64,000 nt of DNA, taken from contig MU008160.1 in NCBI GenBank assembly GCA_010909165.1, positions 1,612,001 to 1,676,000 of the forward strand. The letters run 5' to 3'. The translations under genes and the position numbers were made by a program. Source of the DNA: Anthoceros angustus (lineage: Eukaryota; Streptophyta; Anthocerotopsida; Anthocerotales; Anthocerotaceae). Positions 43,883 through 57,086 of the stretch are shown here, piece by piece (the stretch's first letter is position 1; the number at the start of each line of letters is the position of its first letter). Below the pieces are notes generated by a model, which saw only the letters and a list, made by a program, of their open reading frames with translations, was not told the DNA's origin and searched no databases.

Positions 43883-46205
43883 TTAGTAAAAATTCACAGT
43901 TGCGAAGGGACCGGATGCACTACCTTGCTTCTTTCTTTCCTCTCTTGCTGCCTTCTCTTTTGCCAACGCTGCCTCCTTCCTTTCCTCTTCTCCAAGGCGT
44001 CGGCGTAGCACGTTCAAGACGGAGCCGAAATATAATGCCAACACTGTACATGTCATAGTGGACACATTGTATGGCATACTGAAATCTGGCGTTGCCAGTG
44101 GAACCACCAGGCTTTCTGTGTAAATCTGCACCGGTCGGCCAGCCTGCACAAACAATTGTGAGGAGAAAACCCTCAAAATCAGATCGACTTAAAGCAGGAA
44201 GGAAGTCGACAAACTGCTTTCACTAGAGTTTCTACCTCAAAGTTTTGTAGGAGAGGGGTGCACCCCTTCTCATGCTTTGTGCCTGTGCGGATCTCAGGGA
44301 AAGTAATCAGTGCAGACGGAAGGTCAAATCCACGGTTCGCATCTGGAGGATGTTCATCAATGCGAAGAAACCCCTGCAGAATTCCCACAACTGTAAGAAC
44401 TTTTGCAGGGACGACCTAACAAGCACTGAAATATGATCTGCTTGTAGAGTCACCTTATCAAATTCTACACTTATAATAATGTCCGTGGCGTTGGATGGCA
44501 GTTCTAGCTCCATTTCAACAACAGTTGGGTACTTTCGAAATTCTGAAGGCGACAGCCTGACAGACTTGGCTATATGCAGCAGTGGCACTTGCTGCCCATC
44601 CGTAGTAACCATTGAAGTGTGCCAGTAGAGGTGGATGTACCAAGGGAACATCTGAAAAATACTCACAGAGGTGCTTCCCTGCTCTTGTAGATCTCTAGCA
44701 TGCATGTCCCATTTTCCTGCTAATGACTTCCCTGCTCCGGTGTTGGCCAGCAGTTTGATCACCACTGAACCCTTTTGATTCCCGCTCCCAGTCAGAAATC
44801 TAGTGGCCCGGAATGGGCCATGGTGAGCAGACCAAACAACTGGAGCCTTCCACAGCAGTCCAACATTCAGAGGATGGGTTTCCTTTGCTTTTGAAACGTC
44901 ATAGACAAGCAAGGCGGAATCCTGACTGGACCGTTCCTGCCTGCCTCTTAATACCGTTTCTGGTAATGCACGCAGCACAACGGCGTCATTGTGCAGGAGT
45001 TCCCTCCCCCACGAACCGTTCAATTCCACCCCATCACCCACGTCCTTCGCATGCGGTTCTGGTCCAGTTGATTTGTGAGTGCTCAATGAATCCACCAGTG
45101 TATCTCCAAACTCCAAGTACACATGGCTGGAGCTCGCAATTGGGCAGCTCCCTGTTAAGCCGGCTCCAAATAAGGATTCCAAGGACCAGGAAGGCTGTAC
45201 AGTGTGACGAAGCTTTGTCACCCTCATTTCATCTCCCGCTGACGGCCACATAGCAAGAGTCAGGGACTGCTCCAAAACCGTCCCCGTGGGCAGACCATCT
45301 GCCATGCCAAAGTCTCCAGACCTCACATGCACTTTCAGAGAATGGTAGAGCCCTCTGTAAATGCTGGGCCTGTCCATCAAAGTAGCGAGACCGGCCTTGT
45401 CTCTGCACGGAAGCAGCTTGAGCCATGGAGTCAAATTCTCGGTGCAAGCAGCCTCACGTGGGAGGGCCCCGTACCTCATGGAATTGCCGGTGCTTCTCTG
45501 TGCAGTCGAGGCAGTACCTTCCTTCCCACACTCATGTCTACTTGCATTAATACCCACATTGCAGCCTCGCAATGGTGCCAAATCTGGCCGGAATGCAGGC
45601 CCCGGTGCAGCATAGGTTGCCGTAGACTCAAGAAAATTGATGGAAGAACTGAACAGGCCCGAGAGAGCATTTGTTAGTTCCCCCCAAGCGCGATCCACCT
45701 CCTCATCAGGAACACCAAAAACAGCCCAAAGTTCAACACCTTTGGGCTTGGCATTGGAGCTGGGAACAGCATCTGCAGATCCCCAGCGCTGGTAATTCCA
45801 TCTTCCCTGTGTGAAAGACAGCTCCATTTCCCTAATCCGGAACTTCTGAACCTGCCACACACATCCATCCATCCATGCTTCTCAGCAACTGCAATCCTGC
45901 ACCTTCAAGCAGCCAAGCCTTCTGAGAAGCGGGCTGAGAGCAAACAAACTCACCAACTGAAAGATGGCCTTGGAAAAGATGGTGTGGTGATGTCCATAGG
46001 AGGCAACGGGAGGCGAGGAGGAGGTGAAGAAGAAGTGTGCCAGCACCTTGCCGTCCGGCAGAGGCCGCAGCATGAGTTCTTCTGAGAAATCCTCCACATC
46101 TGCTGCCGGTGTCCGGCAGCTCAGTCCGGAACCAGGAACTCCATGCCAGGCAATCAGCAAGAGCAGCAGCAGCAACAGCCGAACGTGAGGCCGCGCATCA
46201 GCCAT
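43883..46205 (-). CDS. PIGT: GPI transamidase subunit PIG-T (Gpi16), 4 exons
   Basis: Luminal subunit of the ER GPI-transamidase complex that attaches GPI anchors to proteins. Exons: 46205-45954, 45851-44454, 44373-44236 and 44143-43883, total 682 residues. The signal peptide is [20 protein letters not shown]. Family features are EELMLRPLPDGKVLAHFFF, ELSFTQGRWNYQRWG, LTPWLKLLPCRDKAGLATLM (with the conserved Cys region), IFQMFPWYIHLYWHTS, RIDEHPPDANRGFDLP, and the C-terminal TPDFSMPYNVSTMTCTVLAL YFGS membrane helix. A basic cytosolic tail follows (RRRLGEEERKEAALAKEKAA). It lies head-to-tail with SMC4, only 252 bp from the SMC4 stop, so its promoter must sit within or next to the SMC4 3' end. 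All catalytic-complex hallmarks are present; nothing is broken. Confidence 0.95.
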
Positions 46206-46457
46206 CGCTGCTGCTTAGCTGCTTCAATCAACTGAACTCGCATTACGGCCGCGACGCTGAGCATAATTCATAGACGATTCACACCACGGAATTCATGGTG
46301 TTCCTCCGCTGCTGGTTCTCAAGGTCGAACGTTCTACGATGCGTGAAATTTAGACTACGCCAAGGGAACTGCTGTTCTATTGTACAGGTGTCTATAAATG
46401 TACAAGAATTGCACAAGATACTAACTATATATACATAATACAATGAGCTGCGCTGTT

Positions 46458-49400
46458 CTAGCATTTTGGGGTAAGAGAGAAGCTCCTCGGATTGATAGTT
46501 AGGCTTTTGGTGCAATTGTCCGTCTTGTAGATGCCGATTAGTCTGTCGGCGAGTTCAAACATATTGTTCCGCAGGCTGCGTGCATTAAACGAGTCGTTTT
46601 AGAAGAGAGTATTGAAGAGTAGGGACATAATTTGGATTTTCGAAAACCGGATGGCGGTTTTACCTGATGATGACAAATTGAGCGTTTTTGGTTCGTTCTT
46701 TGATGTAGTGACCCACGATAGAAACGTTTTTGAAATCTGCAACAGTTTGAATGGGTCACATCTGGCCGAAAAGTAACACGATCGAAAACGGACGAGGGTG
46801 AGCTAGTAAGCAAGGGCCTAACCCAGTGCAGCGTCGATCTCGTCCATCACGTACAGTGGAGTTGGCTTGTAGTGGTGGAGGGCAAACACCAACGCCAGAG
46901 AGCTTAGCGTCTGCAGATACAGAGAGAAGGTTGTGAATACAAGGCTAGCGAGGTAGGGGAAGGTTGAAATGACTTGGGAAAGGAATTGACAGGTTCACCT
47001 TCTCCCCTCCAGATAAGTTGGATATGTTTTTCCAACTTTTCTTGGGAGGCCGAACACTGAAGACAACGCCCTCGGCGAAGGGGTCTAAGGAGTCAACAAG
47101 CTCCAACTCAGCATCTCCTCCCAAAGTGATCATCTGCATGACGGCCCGCATAAGCATCCGAGCCAAGAGACTAACTACTCTGAAGTCAAAAGAGTTGCTA
47201 GTCTTGCTTGGACAGTACCTGATACATCTCCTTCAGCTTCATGGAGATGAGGTTGAAACCAGTCATGAATTCGTCTAACCTGGTCAAACGGGTTGGGAAA
47301 TATGAGAGCTTAACAGACAATGCTCACACTAGCTTCTTCGTTAGATGACATGGCAACCTACGTCGAGATGCTGTGACCCTACATGGGAAAAATGCAGCAG
47401 TGTGTGACACAAGCTCACCTCTGTTTCCGCAAGTCGTCATGGTTCTTTTTTACTTGATCTCTTTCTTGAGTCAGAGCATTCAGCTCCGCAACTCGTTCTC
47501 CATACTGGGCAGCCTTTGATCGAAACCTACAAGAACGACGCCACCCGTCATCCGTGGAGCAAGCCTCAATACAACCATGTCTGATAAAATTCAGGATTAC
47601 CAAGGTCAGGACATACTCAGCAATTGCATTGAGGTTTGGCTTCATTTCCTTCAATTCAGCCTCTAATTTCTTTACAACTTCTGCAGCATTCTTCAACATG
47701 GCTGAATCAAAATTGAAAGTCAAGGCAGCTTCAATCAACTGTGGGTTCACTTCCTCCTCCCGTAATCTGCGAACACACAAGACAGGCTAAGATACTGTGT
47801 CACGTGCACGAGGTCCACTATCATTGTGAAAAGCACTGAGGCACCAAGCACCACACATACTTCTCCACATGCTTGTTCAGATCTTTCTCTGTATCTTCTA
47901 ATTTTTTTTGGAAATGTTTGCCCTTGGAATCCCATTCAAGAGCTAGCTTCTTGTTATCTTCCAGCTTGTACTGTGCATCGACCTGGCAGGATAAACTAGT
48001 TTACAATCAAGAATGGTGTGAATGCATAACCAGCATTTGATAATAACACCATTGACTCACCTCTGCAGACCGTATGCCCTCAATCATTTGTTTTGCCTCC
48101 ACATAATGTTGTTTGATTGCTTCAACTTGCTGGCGTTGCTTTTCCAGAACCTGCAGAGGGTTGAGTACACAGGGATGACTAACCAATCGTCATGAGAATC
48201 TGTTAGGAGTGGTGTCGCAATCTCAGTACCTCCACTAGTTGGTTGTATTTCTCCTGAACATCGAAAGCTCGCTTCTCTATCTCCTTAAATTCAATTGACT
48301 TTGTTTCCTTATTCTCAAAGCATCTAGTCCTTTCGGCTGTTGCTTCTTCTATTCCCTTCTTCAGCTTCTGGATAGTTTTGGTATTCGTGGTGATCTGCAC
48401 CTTCTTCCGGTTGATCTCCGAACCCTTTGAGTCAATGTCCTGTCATGATAGTTCCCATGACTTCTATCAGCATCTACTGAATACGAAAAAGACAAGATGG
48501 ACAGGAGAAATGGACAGCAACTGTGAATAGCACCTTTTGAATTCTTTCAACTAGAGACCTCTGCTTCTTCAGGACATCTCCACCAGCGTCTTCCATCTTC
48601 TGTTGCAGGTCACGAACCTGATGCCCCAAAACAGCAACATGTAGAGATGGTCAAAGAGATTTCAGTTGTTCCATCAGCAGAGATTTCTGTCAATGGTCTG
48701 CACCTTTTCCCTCAGATATTTCGAGTGGTTTTGCAAGTCAGCCTGGTTTGCTTCAGCTTCAGCCAGGGACTTCTCCAGCTCTTTTATCATATCCAGCTCC
48801 TCCTTCTTTGGATTAGCTTCAGCTTTCAGCACTTGCAGTCGGCGTATCAGATCATCTTTCTGGACAGACAAGCCTTCAATCTGCCAGCCTTCAACAGAGT
48901 TAGAATGATTGGGGGAGAAAGATACAGGCCGGCTAGAAACTGAAACATGCTGCCCACGTACTTTCCTGCTCCAGAAACATTTTCCTTCTGATCACACATA
49001 CATTCTTCCTTTCTATACATTGTCAATTCCACGCCCTACGCAGGAGAACCTCTGGAAAAACTTACCTCCATACGACTCTTTTGTATATTGAGTTCCAGTT
49101 GCGAAATGGCCTTCTCTGCAACCTGATATTGCTGCACAGCAGCATTTCTTCGTGAACGTAGGGCTCTGAGCTGGTCTCCTGCAGAGGCTACTTCTCCCTC
49201 CGCGTTTCGAATGGCTTCAGGAGAGACACTCACGGCCCGAATGGATGTACCCATTTTCCCACCTCTGGGCTTGCCCCCACCACCACTCATTGTTCCAGAT
49301 TTCTCGAACATGACACCATCCAGAGTCACAACCCTGCTGAACTCCTTATCTGGGCCGTATGCAATTCTTGTGGCCTGATTGATTACATTATCGAAGGCAT

Positions 49401-52400
49401 GAATCGAGGCTGCCTGACCAGCTCGGAACTGAACAAGGCCATTTGACTATTGAAGACACATTTGCTCAACAGGTACCTGGTCAAGATCTTTGGCAACAAC
49501 AGTGTTGCCAAGGTTGACAAAGAAAGCGAGCTTTATTGCTGCATCACGCACTGTCACCAAGTCAAACAGACGAGGGACTCCTTCTGGCGTCCGAACTGAT
49601 TGATTCATTCTTCGAAGATGGTCCTGTTGTTTTTCCTACAAGGACGAAAACAGCTTCCTGTAAGAAAATAGGCGGAGCAGAGTGCAGAAGAAGGTGCAGT
49701 GCACACGAGAACTTGCCATGATGAAAAAAGTTGCAACTCCTAAACCATTTGAGCGCAACAGTTCCACACATGTCTGTGCTGCTGTGGTCGTTTCGACCAC
49801 AATGTAGTCCAGGGCTCCACATGCTGTGGAGATGGCGACATCATACTTTGCTGCAGGTGGAAATTTTCAGCCATCAATACTCCTAACACCTGTTCACATT
49901 TCTGAGCACAAACACTTCCTGCATTGGATTTGTCTACCAGAAGTAGAGGCCTACCATCGATTGCTCCAAGGTCTCCTAGTCGACCGTAGATTCCAGATAT
50001 AGATCCAGACTCCTTCGCTTGAAGAATGGCTTTGAGCACAGAACCTTGACTGCGCTCAGATTCCATGGTTCCTCGCAGCTCATTGAGTCGTTGACGAGCT
50101 GCTTGCTCAGCAAGCGCCACCGATTCTTCCTCCTTCTGACATACCTGTTCCGACCAGGCCAATCAGGCTCACCGCTTTGCACCACAACTTGCGAAATGCT
50201 AGCACACCCTCATGACAGTCAGTACCTGCTCCTCTGAATGGCCATCTTTAGCAAGAGACTGATTCTCTGTGAGTGCGAGTTTCAGTTTCTCGAAGATCGA
50301 CTCCTTCTCCACGACCTGATTTGCTAAGTCTTCTATAGTCCTCTGGGCATCGACGTATGCAACCCTTCCTGCATCATGCTGGACAAGGCCTCCAGTTTCA
50401 AGCAACCTGGGCAAATCAACCACCCACTGATGCAAAAAAGAATCAAACGATCCTCGTCATGAACTCACCTTGTCCTGCAAAAGCTTCCTCTTGGTAGTGG
50501 TCAAGTCAATAGTGCTTTGACATTCTGCCAGCCGTTTTTCCCAAGGCTCTAATTCTGTTCTCACCCCAGCGAGCTCTTTCCGGTACTGCTCCACTTCGTC
50601 TGCGAAGTCAATTAACAGCTGGTTAGATAGGCGGAAAAGGAGGCCCAGGTGAAGCAGATTCAGTTGGGGGCATGAGAAGCACACCTTTCGAGTTCTCCAC
50701 TAAGCTTTCGAGCTTCTTCTCATCTCCAACCAATTGTTCAGAGAGTTTCGTTATCTCTGTCTCCAGGGTAGGGATTGCGACAGTTGCTTGCTCAATATCC
50801 CTTTCCATTTCGTCAATTTTGGCAGTATCCTGCACATGGCCAAATGTCTCAGAGCGAAACCACTGACCCGCCTTGTTGACATCGGGGGTGCATTCAGGGA
50901 CAGTGGTGACCTTCAAGATTTTCTCATCGAGCTTTTTGGTCTTTTGCTTCATATGCTTGAGGTCTTCTCTATACTTCAAATCTTGTCTCTCAAAGTCCTT
51001 GAACTGTTCAGAGCAACGTTTGACTTCCGTTTCGAGGTCCTGCCGCATGTAAGGCAAAAACAACAAAAATCAACAATCGAGCACATCAAGAGGCTTCTGG
51101 AAAGCTACGAAGCCTGAAACCAAACCTCTTGACACTTGTTCTCTTGTTTATATTTATCCTCCAGCTCCGCCATATCCTTGGAATGCTTTTCTAGCTTCTC
51201 TCTGAAGGGACAATCGTAGGTAAGGACATAGGAAGAGCTGTGCAGGTGTGATCCATGGTTGAAGCAACACATACCTTCCCTCTTTCAGCTGCTCGTCCAT
51301 GCGTGCAACAACGTCATTAAAATGAACTGCCTTGGCCGTTGCATCCTGAAGGGCAAGCTCAACAGCTTTGCCTCGCCACCTCAGCAGCTCGGCCTCTTTG
51401 AGCAAGTATGTCTGAGCTTCATCCTTGGCATCCTGACCAAGACCCTCTCATAATCAGTCATCACTTCGTGTATGAGCAATGCAGGTTCAGTGCCTTTCGC
51501 CCTTTCGATTACGGCCCTACCTGCAAACCGTCCTTCTCCTTTTCAGCTATCTTCACTCGATTCACCATGCTCCCCCGTTTATCGTTTAGCTCCTCTAACC
51601 TGCACGAACAGAACATGAAGCAGCAGACCAAAGGGCATATCACGATGGCACTCAAGGGAAGGAGAAAAGCTCACATTTTGCTGGCTTCTTCAATCTTCTG
51701 CACATACTGATTCGAGCCAATGATGTCTTCCAGGTATTCGAGAAATCCTTCATCATGAGGGGTTTGGGCTTTAGGCTTCATCAACGAAATTTGTTCAACT
51801 TCGCCCTGTACAACAATCAACAGAGAATCCAAAGCTGGAGAGCTGGACATGCAAAAAGGAAAGAGCTACTACCATGCGATATGAACGATTCCAGCTATTC
51901 TGATCGACCATTGAAATCGAGGTACCAAGATTGTCACCTGAAGAATAAGGAATCGATTGTTGTCCAAGTCTACACCTTTTGCCCTCAGTTTCTTAGTAAC
52001 CTCTGTAAACGTACTCGAACGATCGTTTATGAAATACTGCGAGGAGTTGTTCCGAAAAGCAACCCGGGTGATCACGAAATCTGTCCCAGGGACAGGTGCA
52101 TAGGATTCATCGTCCTGCCAACCATGATCGGCACACTGCTTAATCCATCGCACGTATCTGTCCCTGAGGCAATTCTGGACCAGAAAGCCTGACTTCAACA
52201 ACTGAACCTGCAACAGGCTTTACCAAATCGACGATCTCCTGAAAATGCACTGAGACACGGGCTTTCTCCAAATTCTGGTGATTTGTGGAGTTGTGAATGA
52301 GCTCTGAGACCTTGTTCAGCCGCATCTGTGAAGCCCCGCACCACAGACCGCACTCTCAGTGTCACCACAGGCGCCGTACATTCTCAACAGAAGCAAACGC

Positions 52401-52728
52401 AGCTACCTGCTTAGCGCGCTTGCCGAACACGAACAGCATGGCATCGATGACGTTGCTCTTGCCACTCCCGTTTGGCCCCACAACCGCAGAGAAGCACTGG
52501 CCATGGAGTGCGAGAAGCGAGCCGATCAGAACCACATCAAATGAGCAATGCCTCGGGAGGGTGGAGTGTAGGTTGAGCACACACCTTGTGGAAGGGGCCT
52601 ACATGCTGCACACCGGCATACGACTTAAAGTTCTCCATCACCATCTCGGTTATGAAGAGCCTGCCCTTGATCCCCGCGTCTGCTTTTTCCCCATCCTCGA
52701 CCGGATGCTTCTCCTGCTCCCGCCCCAT
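46458..52728 (-). CDS. SMC4: Condensin subunit SMC4, about 24 exons
   Basis: ATPase arm of condensin I/II, which compacts mitotic chromosomes. The N-terminal block [20 protein letters not shown] leads to Walker [21 protein letters not shown], then GKRAKQ and [20 protein letters not shown]. Next come [12 protein letters not shown] and [11 protein letters not shown]. Coiled coil runs about 51450-50230. The hinge covers about 50150-49320 ([55 protein letters not shown]). The second coiled coil extends to about 47420. The signature is [15 protein letters not shown], Walker [16 protein letters not shown] and the SMC4 tail [20 protein letters not shown], ending [14 protein letters not shown] at the TAG at 46460-46458. 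I took [15 protein letters not shown] at 52728 as the start. An in-frame ATG at 52926 would add 66 residues. Introns are about 70-150 nt. Exons were identified by homology, not all bounded exactly. Confidence 0.95.
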
Positions 52729-53313
52729 CCGCGCTCTCCTCACAGCACCTGCAAGTGATCCAGCATTTGCAGTCCAAGAGCGAATCCGGCAGCCCCGCCG
52801 GCGAGACTCGCAGGTGCTGGAGGAGAAATTGGCGGGAAGCTTCAAACCCGCTTCGTACGTTGAATTTAGGTAGTGCATGAGGCTTTTTTGCATGAAGTCA
52901 CGCATCAGACATTTCATATTTGACACCCGACGAGCTCTCCTGGCAACGCTCTTGCAAAAAAAGGATCTCGATACCTACATAGCTCGAGAAAAAACAAGAG
53001 GTGCGCTCAAAATCCCTGCAAAATAATGGAATGCGGCAACATTGTGCAAAAATGGTCCTCCCTTTAAGGTGTGTGACATGTAGACATGATTGCATTGGAA
53101 CTCCCCATGTAAGCTTGGGGAGGACGGAAGAATGCTCTGATGGGATGCCATTCATTCCAGCAAAAAAACATAAGTTAAGCATCCTTGGGACCAAATACCG
53201 CTCGGATGGGATGCCACTCATCCCCAAACAAAAAATATTATGCCTTTGCCTCCACAATGTGCGGGGCCACCAGCTTCGTCTTCTCAGCGTGTAGGGTTAC
53301 TCCAGATCAAAAA
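52729..53313. other. SMC4 upstream region / element flank
   Basis: Lies between the SMC4 start and the 3' end of the copia element, so it should hold the SMC4 promoter. GGATGGGATGCCACTCAT/TGATGGGATGCCATTCAT is repeated at about 53136 and 53201 with CATTCC/ATCCCC and CAAAAAA following. This may be part of a degraded LTR, but I could not match it to the other side of the element. Confidence 0.45.
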
Positions 53314-56300
53314 TCAGGCATGATGATCTATCATCTTGAGCAATGTAATTGACAACTCCATGAGCAGCATAGATCTATGTTGCTCATGGAGTTGCTTTGA
53401 CAGTCCCTTAGTGAGCAGGTCTGCCACATTCTGAGTTGTAGGCACATATTGCAGCTGTATTATCTTCTGCTCCATTGCTTGTCGAATATAATGAAATTGG
53501 ATTTCGATGTGTTTGCTGCGAGCATGTAAGATGGGGTTTGCTGATAGGGCAATAGTAGATTGATTGTCGCATTGTAAGATTGTTGCTTCGGTCTGCTTAA
53601 CATGTATCCCATCAAAGAATTGTCTAATCCACGTGATCTCCCTGGCTGCAAGTGACAAGGAGATATATTCTGCCTCTGTTGAGGACAGACTGATGGTGGA
53701 TAGCTTTTTACTCTGCCAACTGATGGCTGATCCGCATAAGAGCATACAATAGGCTGCTATAGACTTCCTGCTATCAACGTCACCCGCCTAGTCAGCATCA
53801 GAATAACAGGTGAGAGTAAAATCACTTGTCTTGGTATACTTCAAACATAAATGTCTGGTTCCCTTTAGATATCGTAATATTCTCTTGACCACTACCCAAT
53901 GGCGCTTTCCAGGATTGGAGAGATAACGAGATACTATACCAGTGGCTTGAGATATATCTGGTCTGGTCCAGCCTGCCAGGTAGAGGAGGCTTCCTACAAC
54001 CTCACGGTAAGGGATTGCTACCATTTCTACTGAGCCATCAGGGTTAAGCTTGAGCTTGAAAACCCACTTTGAAGTGATGGCTTTTCTATCTGCTGATAAC
54101 TTGACCAATTTCCAAGTTTTGTTGTCAACTAGTGATTGGTATTCGCTATCTATAGCCTTCTGCCACTCTGAGCTTTGTAGAGAACTAAGTGCCTCTTTGT
54201 ATGTGAGTGGTGTGTCAAGAGGCTCCATGACAGTGAGGGCTACGTGTTTAGACATCTGGGCTAGACTTATACGCACATTGTCAGATGCACTAGGACCTGA
54301 TTGTGAGATAAGCGTCTCACTTGAAGTGTAAGGAGGCTCTAACCATCTGCTAGGGCGACGAATTCGAGTTGACCTACGCAATGGGATCTGATCTACTAAA
54401 AGTACGAGCTCTGCTTCTAAATGATGTGCTGGTGGTTCAGGCATATCTGCTGAAGGCATATCTTCATGTGGTTGTTGTGCAGGCTCATGATCAACAGGTT
54501 CATGTTCAGCAGGTTCATGTTCAGGAAGTACTGGTTCGTCAGGTGCTGGATCTGGTTGTTGAAGTAAAATGTCCAGTGGTGGTACTGGCTCTACAATATC
54601 TGAATCAGGATCAGAATCATAGATTGTGTGCAGAAAAACTAGGTCAGGTTCTAAGGCTGCGTGTGTGTCATTGAAATGTTCAGGTGGTGTGTGTCCATAA
54701 ACTAAGGCAGTGGATAAGGGAGCATGGCTGCTGCTGGATTGAAGATGGGACTCCAAAATGAAAACCTCATTGAAACTTATGCTTTTGGCTATGGTGAGCT
54801 CCCGGGTAAGTGGGTTGAATAATTTATAACCCTTTATTGTATCAGAATATCCAACGAACACATGCTTTGTAGCTCTATGATCCATCTTGTGCCGCTTGTC
54901 TGAAGGCACATACGCATAAGCCACAGCTCCAAAGGTACGTAAATGACTAATGCGTGGTTTGTTGCCGGACCAGCGCTGATAAGGGGTTGTATCATAGAGA
55001 GGCTTCAAAGGCAGCCGATTAGCAATGTAATTGACAGCATCCATTGCTTCGGCCCAATAACCTCTGGTAAGTCCTGCTAGTTGCAAAGTTGCTCTGGTCC
55101 TTTCTTGTAAGGTACGATTGTAGCGTTATGCATAAGGATTCTAAGGAGGATGGTGAGGCACAGTTAATTGATGTACAATGCCTTTCTGTTTGCAGAAGTC
55201 GGTGAATTCTGCGCTGAGATATCACTTAGCATTATCACTACGAAACCGCTTTATCACATGGCCTGTTTGTGCCTCTGCCATTGCAGTGTACTCTTGGAAC
55301 TTGGTGAAAACTTGCTGTTTGCTTTTCAGGAAATAAAGATGATAGTAGTGGCTCCATTCGTCCAAGAAGGAGAGAAAATATATGGCCCCACCAAAGGAAT
55401 AGGTTGACATAGGACCACATACGTCTGAATGATGACCTCTAGCAGGGAGGATGCACGTGTAGGGGAAGGATCATTATATGGTTTCTGTGTAAGTTTGCCT
55501 ACTTGACAGCTCTCGCAGAAAAGTGAAGGATTGGGTTTAAAGGTAAGACCATCCTTGTATAAATCTGAATGTTGAATTATACGCTGGAGATAGGCTAGGC
55601 TAGGGTGACACAACCTACAGTGCCAGAGGAAAGATATACTAACTGCTGGATGTGCATCTGCAACATTTGACTGTTTTGTGGTCTTCTGATTGTCACCAAT
55701 GGTGATGTGCAGGTGATACAAATCATGGTAGGGGTAACCACACGCTAGAACAAGTGATGGCTATGAGATAGGTGAAACTATACATGAAACAGGAGTGAAA
55801 GTCATCTGCAAGCTATGATCACAAGTTAGTTTATGCGCGGACAACAGATTTTTTGTCATACTTGGCACATGTAAGACACCCTTGAGCATGATGTACTGTA
55901 CATGATTTAGTAGTAGCTTGATTTCACCAGTCCCTTGAATGGATAGACCGTTGTCGTCTCCCAGTAATACGAACTGATTTGTTGTTGATTGATGATAGGT
56001 ATAATACATCTCCCTGGAGTGACAGATATGATTAGTGGCGCCGGTATCAAGAAACCACATGTTAGTATCTGCTTTTGTTAGGGATAGACACACTGCTAAA
56101 ATTGCTGGTGCCTTTGTATTGTTGGGGGCTGGTCTAACAGCTACATTTGTCTCTAGTGCAGGTCGCCTGGGCTCTCCTGCAGCTTTCTTACGGCATTCAT
56201 TCTCATAATGCCCGGGGATGCGACACCAATTGCAGGGACCTTTAACCCTATGTGGTGCTCCATTGCTGGATGTTGCAGCATTGCTGGGTGTTGCAGAGTA

Positions 56301-57023
56301 TAGTCTTCTGCTCCCAAAATTAGGTGTGAAACCTCGACCTCGACCTCGTCCTCTTCCTCGAGAGGTAAAAAGCACATGTTGCTGTTGAGGTGATGATGAG
56401 GATCTTGCAGAGCCTATTATGCTTGACTCCTCTTCAAGGGCAGCACCAAAAATCGCTGAGAGCGTAATGGAGGCTCCCTGACCTGGTTGTCGCAATATAG
56501 CTAGATGAGATGTGACAAAAGGCCTGTAACTTGGAGGTAATGAATTTAGAAATACTGTAGCTGATCTTGATTCTGTTAGGATATCTCCAGAAGTTGCAAG
56601 TCTGGCACGTAGAGTGCGGAATCGATGCACATGGTGCTCGATTGTCTCATTTTCCTTCATACGAAGGTTATACAATAGTCGTGTAGTATTCAGGAGGGAT
56701 TGAGGATCTTTGGCAGAAAACATTTTGTGGAATATCTTCCAAACATCATGTGAGGTTTCTTGTCCAGATGTGTGCTGCATCATATTTTTATCCAGTGCCG
56801 ATAGTAAGATGCTTCTTGCTTTCTTATCCTTCTTAACCCAGGCTGAGACCACATTAGATGCTGGAGTTCCTGGTGCGGCTTGAGTGGCTTGAGGTTTAGC
56901 CACACTGCCGTCCACGATGTCCATAAGTTCATGTTCTTCGAAGATGGCCTTCATACGCATCTCCCATATAGAAAAGTCGGACCCATTGAAGCGGTCACGA
57001 TCTCTGAATTCAAGTTTTGCCAT
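53314..57023 (-). mobile_element. Ty1/copia retrotransposon, internally deleted and inactivated
   Basis: Read on the minus strand from 57023. GAG: MAKLEFRDRDRFNGSDFSIW, with a zinc knuckle CNWCRIPGHYENECRK. The protease active site is WFLDTGATNHICHS. The integrase zinc domain has HCRLCHPSLAYLQ...CESCQVGK, and the core follows in shifted frames (about 55410-55080). Then come YWAEAMDAVNYIANRLPLKP and the start of RT (WVFKLKLNPDGSVE). At about 54025 the RT jumps straight to IPYREVVGSLLYLAGWTRPD, so the palm with the YVDD motif is missing. RNase H follows (SLSSTEAEYISLSLAAREIT ... NVADLLTKGLSKQL). Frameshift near 55440 and stops near 55220, 55130 and 53788. No matching LTRs were recognised on either flank. 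It cannot encode a working polyprotein. Confidence 0.92.
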
Positions 57024-57086
57024 AGTTGTGGTTTTTCTATCACTAAGAGAGTGTGTGTGGTGTGTGCAGACAAGACATTACCTATG

